Source: Acuticoccus sp963704595
GTDB taxonomy: Bacteria; Pseudomonadota; Alphaproteobacteria; Rhizobiales; Amorphaceae
NCBI GenBank assembly: GCA_963704595.1
Contig: OY969922.1
Coordinates: forward strand, 1,054,001-1,118,000
Direction of reading: 5' to 3'
DNA: 64,000 nt
A program made the translations under genes and the position numbers. Position 1 is the first letter of the stretch; every line of letters starts with the position of its first letter. This document shows, piece after piece, positions 20,654-32,144 of this stretch. The notes beneath the pieces were generated by a model. It did no database searches. It saw nothing but the letters and a program-made list of their open reading frames with translations, and was not told where the DNA came from.

Positions 20654-21520
20654 GCGGTCCCCCATCGCTCTGGCGCGACTTCCTGCGCTCGCCCAAGGCG
20701 ATCATCTCCGCCGTCGGCGCGCTGCTGCTGATCGGCGCCGCCTTCCTCGCGCCCCTCATCGCACCGCATTCCCCGTTCGAGCTCGGCACCTTCAACCTGA
20801 TGGATTCCGAACTCCCGCCATCATTCATGGCAGGCGGCGACCCGCGCTTCCTGCTGGGGACCGACATGCAGGGGCGCGACGTGTTCTCCGCGATCCTGTT
20901 CGGGATGCGCATCTCGCTCACCGTGGGCATCGCCGCCGTCGCCATCTCCGCCGGCATCGGCACGCTTGTAGGCCTGTTCGCCGGCTTTTATGGCGGCGTG
21001 CTCGACAGCGCGCTGATGCGGCTGGCGGACGTGATCCTGTCCTTCCCCACCATCCTCATCGCGCTGCTTGTGGCGGGCATCGCACGCTCGGTTGCGCCGC
21101 AGGTGGCGGGCGGGGAGGGGGCGATTCTCATCCTGATCTTCGCCATCGCGATCAACGAATGGACGCAGTATGCCAGAACCGTGCGCGGCCAGACGATGGT
21201 GGAGAAGGGCCTCGACTACGTGAAGGCCGCGCGCGTCACCGGCGTGGCCGAGCGGCGCATCCTGTCGCGCCACATCCTGCCCAACATCCTGTCGCCGGTG
21301 ATCGTGATCGCCACCATCAACCTCGCGCTGGCGGTGCTGGCGGAGGCGACGCTCTCCTTCCTCGGCGTCGGGATGCCGGCGACGTCGCCGTCGCTCGGCA
21401 CGCTGATCCGCATCGGCAATGAGAACCTTTTCTCGGGCGTCTGGTGGGTGGTCGTCTTCCCGGCGGTGGCGCTGGTGCTTCTGGTCCTCTTCGTAAACCT
21501 CTTTGGCGATTGGCTCCGCG

Positions 21521-21546
<26 letters not shown>
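20650..21546 (+). CDS. ABC transporter permease, DppC/OppC type
   Basis: A 298-residue permease beginning MSGPPSLWRDFLRSPKAI. It shows the LLGTDMQGRDVFSAILFGMR motif, the coupling loop YVKAARVTGVAERRIL, and ATLSFLGVGMPATSPSLGT near the end. The ATG at 20650 forms ATGA with the preceding stop. The following ATPase start lies inside its last codons, so the operon is tightly coupled. Confidence 0.93.
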
Positions 21547-23234
<1,688 letters not shown>

Positions 23235-23242
<8 letters not shown>

Positions 23243-24675
23243 CCTGCGGATCGACAACGCCATCGTCGTCACCATGGATGGAACGCGCCAGGTGATCGAA
23301 AACGGCTCGATCGCCATCACGGCCGACCGCATCGTGGCGGTGGGGCCGACCGCGGAGGTGCGCCGCCGCGCACCCCGCCGGCGAGGTGATCGACGCCAGG
23401 GGCATGGCCGCGATGCCGGGCCTGATCGATGTTCACGCCCACGCCGGCCACGGCCTCATCAAGACGCTGGCCGGCGGCGACAGCGAGGCGTGGTTCAACG
23501 CCTGCCGCGTGGTCTACACCCTGGCGTCCGATCCCGGCTTCTGGCACGCCGAGGCCGCGCTCGCGGGGCTGGAGCGCCTCAAGGCCGGCGTCACCACCGG
23601 CGTTTCGCTGCTCGGCGGCGGCGACAGCGTGATGCGCACCGACACCCGCGATGGCGGCGACGCCCACCTCGACGCCGTGAAGGAGCTCGGCATCCGCGTC
23701 CAGATGGCCGTCGGCCCGACGCGGCCGCCGTTCCCGTGGACCTACGGCACCTGGAAGGACGGCGTGCGCACCGACTACGAGGTGACGTTCGAACAGCAGA
23801 TCGCCACCTGCGAGACCCTGATCCGCGACCGCCACAACACCGAGGGCGGCCGCCTCAACATCGCGATGCTGTCGCCCACGCTTCGCAAGGAGCACCTTGA
23901 CGACGCCAGCGCGGAGGAAAAGGCGACGATGGTGGCGCAGGCCAAGAAGGCCTCCGCCGTGGCGCGCGAGCACGGCCTCATCTTCACGCAGGACGGCCAC
24001 CGCCAGGGAACCGTGCAGTTCGCGTTCGACGAGCTCGGCATCCTCGGCCCCGAGGCGCTGCTGTCGCACTCGACCGACTTCACCGACGAAGAGATCAGGA
24101 TCTGCGCCGACACCGGCACCAAGATCGCCCACAACCCGAGCGCCATCGCCTCCGTCATGGGCCGCTGCCGTGCGCCGGAGATGATCGACGCCGGCGTCGT
24201 GGTCGGCCTCGGCTCGGACGGCACGGCGCCGGACCGCTCCGGCGACATGTTCCGCCACATGCAGCAGTGCATGCACTACCACCGCCGCCACTTCCGCGAC
24301 GGCTCCGCGATGCCCCCGGGCAAGGTGATGGAGATGGCGACCATCGATGCCGCGAAGGCGCTCGGCATGGAGAAGGAGATCGGTTCGCTGGAGCCCGGCA
24401 AGAAGGCCGACGTGATCCTCATCAACCTCGCCGCGCCGCACCTCTACCCGCCCAACATGCCGCTCTACCGCATCGCCTGCTTCGCCAACGGCGCGGACGT
24501 CGACACCACCATCTGCGACGGCAAGGTGCTGATGCAGGGCCGCAAGGTGCTGACGGTGAACGAAACCAAGGTGCTCGACGAGGCCGCCGCCGAGACCGAG
24601 CTGATGTTCGACCGCACCGGCTACCGCGACCTCCTGAAGACGCCGGCGACCTTCTTCGGCCACACCCACTACTGA
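23235..24675 (+). CDS. ATZ/TRZ-type metal-dependent amidohydrolase (frame broken once as written)
   Basis: About 479 residues when one extra base within 23361-23367 is ignored. The N-terminal frame (IDNAIVVTMDGTRQVIENGS) ends in a run of Arg; the continuing frame has AAMPGLIDVHAHAGHGL with the metal-binding HxH, LLSHSTDFTDEEI with the third His position, AHNPSAIASVMGR, and VVGLGSDGTAPDRSGDM with the catalytic Asp. This is the chlorohydrolase/deaminase branch of the amidohydrolase superfamily, which acts on triazines, aminated rings, guanine-like or cytosine-like compounds. It overlaps the double ATPase gene by 8 bases and so probably processes the imported substrate. Confidence 0.87.
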
Positions 24676-24695
24676 GCGCCTCTGCGCGGCTGACG

Positions 24696-24724
24696 AAAGG
24701 GCGGCCCTCGGGGTCGCCCTTTTT
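24696..24724 (+). terminator. Rho-independent terminator after the ABC/amidohydrolase operon
   Basis: Stem aaagggcg (24696-24703) pairs with cgcccttt (24715-24722), followed by further T residues to 24724, 20 bases after the amidohydrolase stop. The A-run on the other side means it could also serve the convergent minus-strand gene. Confidence 0.8.
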
Positions 24725-24732
24725 CGTTCGGC

Positions 24733-25443
24733 CTATCGCAGGCGGAATTCGAGGTTGATGCGCCATTCGTCGGGCCGCATCAGCGGGACGAGGGTAATCT
24801 GGCACCGGCCGGCCGGGCAGGGGCGCTGCAACTCCATGTATTGGGGCTCGAGCGGCACGGTGAGGCCGGCGAAGCGTGGCTCGGTCAGGACTGCGCCGAA
24901 GAGCTGTGGCACGCCGATGTAGAGCCACTGGACGATCCGGCGGCGCATCTCATCGTCGATGGCGGCGGGATCGGGCGTCCACGTCATCGCGCAGCCTGCC
25001 GGAGTGCCCTCGTCGCCATAGCTTACGATCCAGTAGGGATGGTGCGCCGCCTCGTCCTTTTCCGAATCTCCGGTGACAGAGATCGCCCAGCGGTGGCCAT
25101 CGAAGTGCGGCGCCTCGAAGCCGAGCCCGTGGACATCGCTGCGCGCGATGGTGAAGCCGACCGGGGCAAGGGCCGCAAGGTCCTCGTCCAGCGTGGCGAG
25201 CCCCAGGCAGATCGACTTGGTGACCGAGAAGAGCGCGAGGAAGCCGGTGGTGCTGTGCTCCGGCGTCGTCATCGGCGTCAGCCGGTCGAAGCCGGGGAAG
25301 GTCGCGCGTCCCTTCGCCCCGGCCTCGATGCCGGCGGCCGCCGGTGCGCCGGTTAGGAGGGCGGAGAGAAGCAGCCCGGCCGCGAACACGCCGCCCGGCC
25401 GGGACCGGCGCGCACATCTCTCGACTGTTGGCTGATCGGGCAT
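24733..25443 (-). CDS. Hypothetical exported protein
   Basis: A 236-residue protein not recognised from known families. The N-terminus has basic residues (ARRSRPGG) followed by a hydrophobic stretch VFAAGLLLSALLTGAPAAAG, which reads as a signal peptide with cleavage near residue 38. The mature part is a mixed, soluble sequence with three Cys residues, two of them close together in RPCPAGRCQ, and several aromatic residues. It lies alone between the terminator and the ghrA-like gene, convergent with the ABC operon. No function is proposed. Confidence 0.65.
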   Translation of the reverse strand: MPDQPTVERCARRSRPGGVFAAGLLLSALLTGAPAAAGIEAGAKGRATFPGFDRLTPMTTPEHSTTGFLALFSVTKSICLGLATLDEDLAALAPVGFTIARSDVHGLGFEAPHFDGHRWAISVTGDSEKDEAAHHPYWIVSYGDEGTPAGCAMTWTPDPAAIDDEMRRRIVQWLYIGVPQLFGAVLTEPRFAGLTVPLEPQYMELQRPCPAGRCQITLVPLMRPDEWRINLEFRLR

Positions 25444-25500
25444 GACGGGCTCCCTGCGGCGGGAATCATACCACCATGCCGCGCAACCAGCGAAGGCGGC

Positions 25501-26430
25501 TCAGTACCCGCGCGAAAGGTTCACCATGTCGGCCACCGGCTCGCCGGCGATGAAGCGGCGGAGGTTGGCGGCGATCCGCTTGCCGCCGGCGACCGGGTCG
25601 ATCAGCGAGGCAACGTGCGGCGTCACCAGCACTTTCGGGTGCTCCCAGAAGTGGTGCTTGGCCGGCAGCGGCTCGGTGTGGAAGACGTCGAGCGTCGCGC
25701 CCGCGATGTGGTTGCTGGCGAGCGCGGCGAGGAGGTCGTCGTCGACCAGATGCTGGCCGCGCGCCGCGTTGATGATGAACGCGCCCTTCGGCAGCTTCGC
25801 GAACAGCGACGCGTTGAGGATGCCGCGCGTCTCCTCGGTCAGGGGGAGGAGGCAGACGAGGATTTCGGTGCGGGCGAGGAACGCGTCGAGCCCGTCCGGC
25901 CCGTGGAAGGTCGTGACGCCGTCGATCGTCTTCTCGCTGCGGGACCATCCGGCGACGTCGAAGCCCAGCATCGACAGCGCCCGGGCGCAGTCGGCGCCGA
26001 GGTTGCCGAGGCCCATGATGCCGACCTTGCGTTCGTAGGCGGGCGGATTGACGCTCTGGCGCCATTCGCGCAGCGGCATCGCCTCCTCCAGCGCAGGGAG
26101 GTTGCGGTGGAAGCGCAGGACGTGGAGCGTGACGTACTCGCGCATCCGCTGGGTGAGGTCGTCGCCCGTTGCGCGGATGATCGGGATGCCGGCGGGAAGC
26201 TCCGGGTCGTCGAGGATGTGGTCGATCCCGGCGCCGATGGAGTGGATGACCTCGAGGTTCGGGAACTGCTTCAGGCCGCCTGCGGGGGGCTTCCACACCA
26301 CGGCGTACTTCACCGCGTCGAGCGGGCCGGGGTCGTCCCACAGCCGCACCTCGAGCTCGGGGAGAAGCTCGGTCATGTGCTCGAGCCACCAGGTCTGGCG
26401 GGCGGGTCCGACGCGGATGACGAGCGTCAT
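25501..26430 (-). CDS. ghrA: D-2-hydroxyacid dehydrogenase, glyoxylate/hydroxypyruvate reductase A-like
   Basis: A 309-residue NAD(P)-dependent reductase. The dinucleotide-binding motif GLGNLG is at residues 140-145; the catalytic set is R224 (NAARGQHLVD), E253 (DVFHTEPLP) and H272 (VTPHVAS). The overall layout, including SIGAGIDHIL and the W(R)QSVNPPAYERKVGIMG region, fits GhrA, which reduces glyoxylate to glycolate and hydroxypyruvate to glycerate. Glyoxylate is a common end product of ureide and hydantoin-type breakdown, so its place among amidohydrolases makes sense, though this link is inferred. Confidence 0.88.
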   Translation of the reverse strand: MTLVIRVGPARQTWWLEHMTELLPELEVRLWDDPGPLDAVKYAVVWKPPAGGLKQFPNLEVIHSIGAGIDHILDDPELPAGIPIIRATGDDLTQRMREYVTLHVLRFHRNLPALEEAMPLREWRQSVNPPAYERKVGIMGLGNLGADCARALSMLGFDVAGWSRSEKTIDGVTTFHGPDGLDAFLARTEILVCLLPLTEETRGILNASLFAKLPKGAFIINAARGQHLVDDDLLAALASNHIAGATLDVFHTEPLPAKHHFWEHPKVLVTPHVASLIDPVAGGKRIAANLRRFIAGEPVADMVNLSRGY

Positions 26431-26459
26431 GCAATCTCTCCTCGCAAGGCTGAAACGTG

Positions 26460-26488
26460 AAAACGGCGCCGGACGGTGCCCGGCGCCG
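26460..26488 (-). terminator. Terminator downstream of the minus-strand TRAP operon
   Basis: A perfect 9-bp inverted repeat, cggcgccgg (26464-26472) and ccggcgccg (26480-26488), with a 7-base loop. On the minus strand it is followed by TTTT, just after dctP and before ghrA. A second hairpin (gccgccc/gggcggc) lies closer to the dctP stop at about 26501-26522. Confidence 0.7.
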
Positions 26489-26529
26489 CGTGTCGCGCGT
26501 GCCGCCCCCCGAGGAGGGCGGCGGGCCGG

Positions 26530-27501
26530 TCACATTTCCTGCTGGCCCATCTCGGCGATGGTCTTGTAGTCCTCTTCGCCCCACACCTCGGTGCCGAGCT
26601 CGTCGCGGACGGACTGGGTCGCCTCGATCCATTCGGCGCGGTCGGGGTAGGTCACGGTGACGCCGGCGGCTTCCATGTCGGCGATGTACTGCTTCTGCTG
26701 GTCGGGCAGGAGCTCGAGGATCTTCTTCGTCGACGCCTCGTTGGCTTCCTGCAGGAGCGCCTTGTCCTCGTCGCTGAGGCCGGACCAGAAGCTCTCGCCG
26801 ACCATCACGTAGGCGGGCTTCACGATGTAGTCGACCATCGCGATGCCCTTCTGAACCTCGTAGAACTTCTGGGCGAAGATGGTCTCGATCGGGTTTTCCT
26901 GCCCGTCGACGACGCCGGTCTGCAGCGCGGTGTAGACCTCGTTGAACGACATCGGCGTCGGGTTCGCGCCGAGCGCGGCGAGCGACTTGACGTAGTAGTC
27001 ACGCTCCGGGGCGCGCAGCTTCAGGCCCTTCATGTCATCGAGCGAGTTGATGACCTTGTTGGCGCTGATCTGGCGCGGGTTGCGCGGCATGAAGCCGAGG
27101 AGGCGGATCTGGCGCTCGTTGATGAGCTTGTCGTTCCAGGCTTCGCCGACCTCGCTGCCGATCACGGCCTCGTAGTTGGCCATGTCCTTCATCAGGTAGG
27201 GGAGGGCGAGATACTCGATCTCCTTGATGCCGGGGTCGCCGGAGGACATCACCTGCGTGGTGCCGAGGGCGAGCTGGGCGATCATCTCGCGCGGGGTGCC
27301 GAGCTGGTCGCCGGGGTAGATGGTGACCGTGTGGTCGGAGCCTTCCTCGACCACGCGCTTGAACTCGAGCGCGCCGTCGTACTGCGCCTCGCCTTCCTGC
27401 GCCCAGAGGCCGTAGCGGATCTCCTCGGCGGTCGCGGCGGCGGTGCCGGCGAAGGTCGCGACCATGGCGAGCGCCGTGATCCGAAGCGTGAAGTTCTTCA
27501 T
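26530..27501 (-). CDS. dctP: TRAP transporter substrate-binding protein (DctP family)
   Basis: A 323-residue exported binding protein. Signal peptide KNFTLRITALAMVATFAGTAA with cleavage near residue 25, then EEIRYGLWAQEGEAQYDGAL. Family elements are FKRVVEEGSDHTVTIYPGDQLG, the LRAPERDYYVKSLAALGANP stretch with the conserved Arg that pairs with substrate carboxylate, and FNEVYTALQTGVVDGQENP. It is the last gene of the minus-strand operon, 5 bases after the creatininase-like gene. The conserved Arg argues for a carboxylated substrate. Confidence 0.93.
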   Translation of the reverse strand: MKNFTLRITALAMVATFAGTAAATAEEIRYGLWAQEGEAQYDGALEFKRVVEEGSDHTVTIYPGDQLGTPREMIAQLALGTTQVMSSGDPGIKEIEYLALPYLMKDMANYEAVIGSEVGEAWNDKLINERQIRLLGFMPRNPRQISANKVINSLDDMKGLKLRAPERDYYVKSLAALGANPTPMSFNEVYTALQTGVVDGQENPIETIFAQKFYEVQKGIAMVDYIVKPAYVMVGESFWSGLSDEDKALLQEANEASTKKILELLPDQQKQYIADMEAAGVTVTYPDRAEWIEATQSVRDELGTEVWGEEDYKTIAEMGQQEM

Positions 27502-27506
27502 CAGTC

Positions 27507-28317
27507 TCACTCTCCCTTGTGTGTCCGTGTGTCGGCGCCTTCGAGGTGCGCCACGAACTCGGCGCAGAAGGTCACCAGATAATCGACGATCGCCTTGCCC
27601 TTGTCGGCGGAGGCGACCGCGGGGTCGCCGCCGGCGATCCCGTTCGCGCACCGGTCGGTGACGTCGACCGGCATCGTGACGTCGACGCCCTTGAATTTTA
27701 CTGCGCCGAGGCCCGACGTCGGCAGCCCGATCATGGTGCCGAACTCGCCGGGGCGCTCCTCGAGGTCCGGGCGCATCATGTCCGGGAAGAGGTGCTTGTA
27801 CACCGAGGTCAGCGGGTCGGCGCCGTGGCCCTTGGCGCGGGGGGCATCGTCGCCGTAGAGCGGGTTGAAGACGCTGTCCGGCACCGAGCGCCACAGGTGG
27901 ATGGCGGGCACCAGCACGCCGCGCTCCTTCTTGATGCGGCGGACCGTCATGTCGATCAGCGCGGCGTTGCCGCTGTGGCCGTTGAGGATGACCACCTTGT
28001 CGAGGTCGTGGTCGAGGAAGTTGACGATCATGTCTTCCAGCACGGCGGAGAACGTTTCCGGCCTCAGCGCGATGCCGCCAGGCACGGTGCGGAAATAGTC
28101 CGCGTAGCCGAACGGCATGATCGGCGCGACGACGGCGCCGGCCTCCTCGGCCACGCGGTCGGCGATCACCTCGGTGAGCTGGTAGTCGCCCATCGGGCAG
28201 CTCGGCGCCCTGCTCTTCCTGCGAGCCGAGCGGGATGATGATGACCGGCTTTTCGGGAAGGCGTTGTTCGAACTCGCGGAAGGTCATCTCTGCGAGGCGG
28301 TGTTTTTGCGTGGTCAT
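27507..28317 (-). CDS. Creatininase-family amidohydrolase (frame broken once as written)
   Basis: About 269 residues once one extra base near 28203-28207 is ignored. The first part (MTTQKHRLAEMTFREFEQRL, then VIIIPLGSQEEQGA) and the second part in the next frame (MGDYQLTEVIADRVAEEAG, then FGYADYF, VVILNGHSGN and ERPGEFGTMIGL) make up the creatininase fold: the Glu of the GSxEEQG motif, the DxxL Asp and the NGHSGN His are metal ligands in this family (creatininase, mycofactocin MftE, 3-dehydro-scyllo-inosose hydrolase and others). It sits inside a TRAP operon between dctM and dctP, so it probably opens the imported amide. Confidence 0.85.
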
Positions 28318-28321
28318 GAAA

Positions 28322-29599
28322 TCAGCCGAAAACGAGGTTGGGCAGGAAGAGGGTGAGCTGCGGGAAGAGGGCGAGCAGCGCCACCGCGGCGAACAGCGGG
28401 ATGTAGAAGGGCAGCATCGCACGGACCATCTGCCCGAACGAAATCTCCGCGATGTCCTGCGCGATGAAGAGGAGCACGCCGACGGGCGGCGTCCCCCCGC
28501 CGATGATGAGCGAGAACACCATCAGGACGCCGAAGTGAACCGGGTCGATCCCGAACGACATCACGACGGGAACGAGGATCGGCGTCAGCACGATCTCCGC
28601 CGACGAGGCCACCATGAAGAGGCCGACGATGAGGAGCATCCCGATGATGATGAAGAGGACGATGAGGCTGTTGTCCGACACCGTGCCGAGGCCGGTCGCG
28701 ATCACCTGCGGCACCTGCTCGCGCACCATGATCCACGAGAACGCGGAGGCGACGGCGATGATGACGAGGATGCGCACCGAGCCCAGCGACACGGTCTGGA
28801 ACACGCGCCAGATCTCGCCGGCCGACACGTTGCGGTAGACGAACGCCGACAGGAACAGCGCGTAGGCGACCGCCACGGCCGCAGCCTCGGTTGGCGTGAA
28901 GACGCCGGAAAGGATGCCGCCGACGATGATGACCGGGAACAGGATCGCCGCCGCCCCGCGCCGGGTGGCGCGCACCACGGTCGGGAAGTCCGCCCGCGGG
29001 TAGCGCGGAAAACCCTTCGCGCGGGCGTAGAAGTAGGTGAACACCATCTGCGAGAGGATGATGACGAGGCCGGGGATGATGCCGGCGAGAAGCAGCCGCC
29101 CGATCGAGACGTTGGCGAGCGCCCCGTAGATGACGAGCGCCACCGACGGCGGGATGATCGGCCCGACCATCGCCGACGCGACGGTGACGGCCGCCGAGAA
29201 GGGCGCGGGGTAGCCTTCCTTCTTCATCGCCGGAATGAGGACCGAGCCGAGCGCGGTGGTGTCGGCGGTCGCCGAACCCGACATGCCGGAGAAGATCATG
29301 CTGGCGAGGATGTTCACCTGCCCGAGGCCGCCATGGATGTGGCCGACGAGCGCCTTCGACATGTCGACGATCCGCTCCGTCAGCCGGCAGGCGTTCATCA
29401 GTTCGCCGGCGAGGTAGAAGAACGGGATCGCGAGGATCAGGAAGCTGTCGACGGACGCGCTCATCCGCTGGGCGAGCAGCGCAAGGTCGATCCCGGCGGC
29501 CCAGAAGTAGGCGGCGGAGGCAATGCCGAGCGCGAAGAACAGCGGCATCCCGAACGCGAGCAGGACCGCGAGGAGCGCGAGAATGAGGCCGGTGGTCAT
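28322..29599 (-). CDS. dctM: TRAP transporter large permease (DctM family)
   Basis: A 425-residue, strongly hydrophobic protein with about 12 membrane segments. It carries the MSGSATADTTALGSVLIPAM run, GPIIPPSVALVIYGALA, and the late GGGTPPVGVLLFIAQDIA segment, which are the conserved TRAP large-subunit blocks. It ends in FLPNLVFG and its stop lies 4 bases before the ATG of the creatininase-like gene. Forms the channel with DctQ and receives substrate from DctP. Confidence 0.94.
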   Translation of the reverse strand: MTTGLILALLAVLLAFGMPLFFALGIASAAYFWAAGIDLALLAQRMSASVDSFLILAIPFFYLAGELMNACRLTERIVDMSKALVGHIHGGLGQVNILASMIFSGMSGSATADTTALGSVLIPAMKKEGYPAPFSAAVTVASAMVGPIIPPSVALVIYGALANVSIGRLLLAGIIPGLVIILSQMVFTYFYARAKGFPRYPRADFPTVVRATRRGAAAILFPVIIVGGILSGVFTPTEAAAVAVAYALFLSAFVYRNVSAGEIWRVFQTVSLGSVRILVIIAVASAFSWIMVREQVPQVIATGLGTVSDNSLIVLFIIIGMLLIVGLFMVASSAEIVLTPILVPVVMSFGIDPVHFGVLMVFSLIIGGGTPPVGVLLFIAQDIAEISFGQMVRAMLPFYIPLFAAVALLALFPQLTLFLPNLVFG

Positions 29600-29633
29600 G
29601 GACGGGCGCTTTGCATGTTTGCTGCCGTTCGGG

Positions 29634-30171
29634 TCACATTGCGTCCTTCAGGAAGTTCTCGCGGTCGCGGGCGGTGCGGCGGCGGCGGTAGACGAGGCGC
29701 AGCACGATCGCGACCGCCATCAGCGCGGCGCCGATCGCGACCGGCAGGCGAATGATGCCGGACGGCAGTTCCAGCGCGCCGAGTTTCGGAGAAGTTCTCG
29801 ATCTTCACCAGCCGCAACGTCGGCGAAATGAGGAGGATGCAGAACCCGACCGAGAGCGCTGCGTTGATGATGCGAACGATGTTCTTCGCAACCAGCGGCA
29901 GGGCACCGAACCCGACGTCGATGTTGAGGTGGCGGCCATCCCAGCAGACGACGGCGGCGCCGATGAAGGTCATCCAGACGATGAGGATGCGCGCCAGCTC
30001 TTCGCTCCAGATCAGCGGCGCATCGAGCAGGAAGCGGCAGAAGATCTGCGCCAGCGTGAGGACGACGATGGCGATGAGGGCGAGCGTGATCGCGAACCTG
30101 AGTGGCAGGAAGAGGTCACGCGCCGGCCTGCCGGCGTCATCGGGCGGCGAGGCGGGTCGATGGGTGTTCAA
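29634..30171 (-). CDS. dctQ: TRAP transporter small permease (DctQ family; frame broken once as written)
   Basis: About 178 residues when one extra T in the run 29784-29786 (A on the coding strand) is ignored. Four membrane segments are expected: three lie in the first frame (LPLRFAITLALIAIVVLTLA, ARILIVWMTFIGAAVVCWDG, INAALSVGFCILLI) with the family motif SEELARILIVW and GRHLNIDV; the fourth (IRLPVAIGAALMAVAIVLRL) is in the next frame. The start is read as TTG at 30171 because GAGGAG lies 6 bases upstream. It is the first gene of the operon dctQ-dctM-hydrolase-dctP. Confidence 0.85.
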
Positions 30172-30251
30172 GGCGGGCTCCTCGGCCGGTCGCGTCAGGC
30201 GGCGATTGTGCGAACTGGAATGCCGCAATGCAACATGGACCGGCGATAATT

Positions 30252-30268
30252 TGCATATCGGATACGCA
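30252..30268. promoter_or_regulatory. Imperfect palindrome in the TRAP/GGT divergent promoter region
   Basis: tgcatatc and gatacgca flank a central g; the arms differ at one position only. It lies between the divergent TRAP operon and gamma-glutamyltransferase gene, in a locally less GC-rich stretch, 49 bases before the GTG start. The size and place fit an operator for a dimeric regulator; the regulator is unknown. Confidence 0.4.
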
Positions 30269-30316
30269 CTGCCTAGACCTTCGCCAGATGGCACTGCGGG
30301 TGATCGAGGAAGCACA

Positions 30317-32077
30317 GTGAACCACCAGACCGACTGGCGGACGCGTTCGCCGATCACGTTCGAATGCGAGAAGGCTCCGGCGTCGGGGCGGGCGGTTGTC
30401 GTCGCAAACCATCCGCTCGGGACCGCTGCCGGCATGGAGATGCTGGCAGCCGGAGGCAACGCCGTCGACGCCGCGGTCGCGACCCTCTTCGCGCTGACGG
30501 TGGTGGAGCCGATGATGGTCGGCATCGCCGGCGGCGGCCTCTCCCACGTCCGCCTGCCGGACGGGACGCACCACATCATCGACGCGATGAGCACCAGCCC
30601 TGCCGACACGCACCCCACCATCTTCGAGCCGGTGTCGGACGAGCCTTCGCGGCGGATGGAGACGGTCGGCCGGCGCTCCGCCTACGGCCCCAGCGCGGTG
30701 GCGGTGCCCGGCAATCTCGTCGGCTGGACGAAGCTCCACGGCGCGTTCGGAAGGCTCCCGTTCGCGGACCTTCTGGAGCCCGCGATCCGCCTCGCCAGGC
30801 GCGGCTTCCTCGCCACCCACTACCTCGCCGGCGCCGTCGGTGAATGCGCGGCCGACATTGCCGCCGACGAGGCGATGGCCTCCGTTTTCATGCCGGATGG
30901 CGACCTGCCCGCGCACGGCACCCGCATCGTCATGGCCGACTACGCCGAGAGCCTGCGCCTGATCCAGACCATGGGTGCGTGCGCGCTCCACGACGGCCCG
31001 CTCGGCGAGGCGCTGGTCTCCTGCATCCACGACGGGCGGGACACCGACGGCTGGCTGAGCGAGACCGACCTCTACGACTACGAGGCGATCTTCCGCACGC
31101 CCATCGTCGGCAATTATAGGGGCTACGAGATCGTCGGCCCGCCGCCGCCGGCCTCCTCCGGCGTCCACGTCACGCAGATGCTCAACATGATCGAGAATTT
31201 CGACGTGGCGGGCGAGGGGTTCGGCACCCCGGCGGCACTGCGCGCGCTGGTGGCGGTGATGGGCGTCGCCATGGCCGACCGCGCGGCGTTCAGCGGCGAC
31301 CCCGCGTTCGTCGACGTGCCGGTCGACCGGCTCGTCTCCAAGGAATACGCCGCCGCGTGCTGGGCGCGCCTTGCTGCCGGAGCTGGCGGCCGGAGCGCCG
31401 CGCCGGTTGGCGAGTCGGCCAACACCACCCACGTCACGGTCGCGGACCGGGACGGCATGGTCGTCACCGCCACCCACACCATCAACGGGATCTTCGGCGC
31501 CCGCTTCATGGTGCCCGGCACCGGCATCATCCCGAACAACTACATGATGAACTTCGACCCGCATCCGGGCCGTGCGCTCTCGGTGGCGCCCGGCAAGCGG
31601 GTGCCCACCTCGATGGCGCCGATGATCGTCCGGCGGGACGGCAAGCCGGTGTTCGCGCTCGGGCTGCCGGGCGGCGTGCGGATCTTTCCCTCCGCGTTCC
31701 AGTCGATCCTCAACCTTCTCGACCACGGAATGTCGCTCCAGGAGGCCGTAGAGGCCCCGCGCCTGTGGACCGACGGCCACGACGTGGAGATCGAAGAGCT
31801 CTACGGCGAGCCGGCGGCCGCTGCGCTGCGTGAGGGCGGCCAGGCGGTCAAGGTGGTTCCGCACATCGGCGGCGGCATGAACGCGGTTGCGTTCGGCGAC
31901 AACGGCACGGTGACTGGCGCCGCCTGCTGGCGCGCCGACGGCACGGTCGCTGCGATGGCAGGCGGCCTCGCGCGCCCGGGCGTGCGCTTCTGGCCGGGCC
32001 GCTCGCCCGACGATCCCACCCGCCAACCGCCGCCGTCACGCCCAAGGCAGACCCCCGACGGCGACACCCCGCACTGA
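30317..32077 (+). CDS. Gamma-glutamyltransferase family protein (Ntn hydrolase)
   Basis: A 586-residue protein of the gamma-glutamyltransferase family. The front part shows VVVANHPLGTAAGMEMLAAG, GGNAVDAAVAT and GIAGGGLSHVRL. The self-processing and catalytic Thr is about T370 in SANTTHVTVADRDG, so the precursor should split into large and small subunits there. The small subunit has the GKRVPTSMAPMIV and HGMSLQEAVEAPR stretches. There is no signal peptide, so it is probably cytoplasmic. The GTG start has GAGGAA 5 bases upstream. It is divergent from the TRAP operon, and by context may hydrolyse an imported gamma-glutamyl or related amide compound (inference). Confidence 0.9.
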   Translation: MNHQTDWRTRSPITFECEKAPASGRAVVVANHPLGTAAGMEMLAAGGNAVDAAVATLFALTVVEPMMVGIAGGGLSHVRLPDGTHHIIDAMSTSPADTHPTIFEPVSDEPSRRMETVGRRSAYGPSAVAVPGNLVGWTKLHGAFGRLPFADLLEPAIRLARRGFLATHYLAGAVGECAADIAADEAMASVFMPDGDLPAHGTRIVMADYAESLRLIQTMGACALHDGPLGEALVSCIHDGRDTDGWLSETDLYDYEAIFRTPIVGNYRGYEIVGPPPPASSGVHVTQMLNMIENFDVAGEGFGTPAALRALVAVMGVAMADRAAFSGDPAFVDVPVDRLVSKEYAAACWARLAAGAGGRSAAPVGESANTTHVTVADRDGMVVTATHTINGIFGARFMVPGTGIIPNNYMMNFDPHPGRALSVAPGKRVPTSMAPMIVRRDGKPVFALGLPGGVRIFPSAFQSILNLLDHGMSLQEAVEAPRLWTDGHDVEIEELYGEPAAAALREGGQAVKVVPHIGGGMNAVAFGDNGTVTGAACWRADGTVAAMAGGLARPGVRFWPGRSPDDPTRQPPPSRPRQTPDGDTPH

Positions 32078-32144
32078 AGCGGCCAGCCGCGTCACCGCCC
32101 GGACTTGCCAGCACGCCCCGGGACAGGCAAATGTGCCCCCGTCA

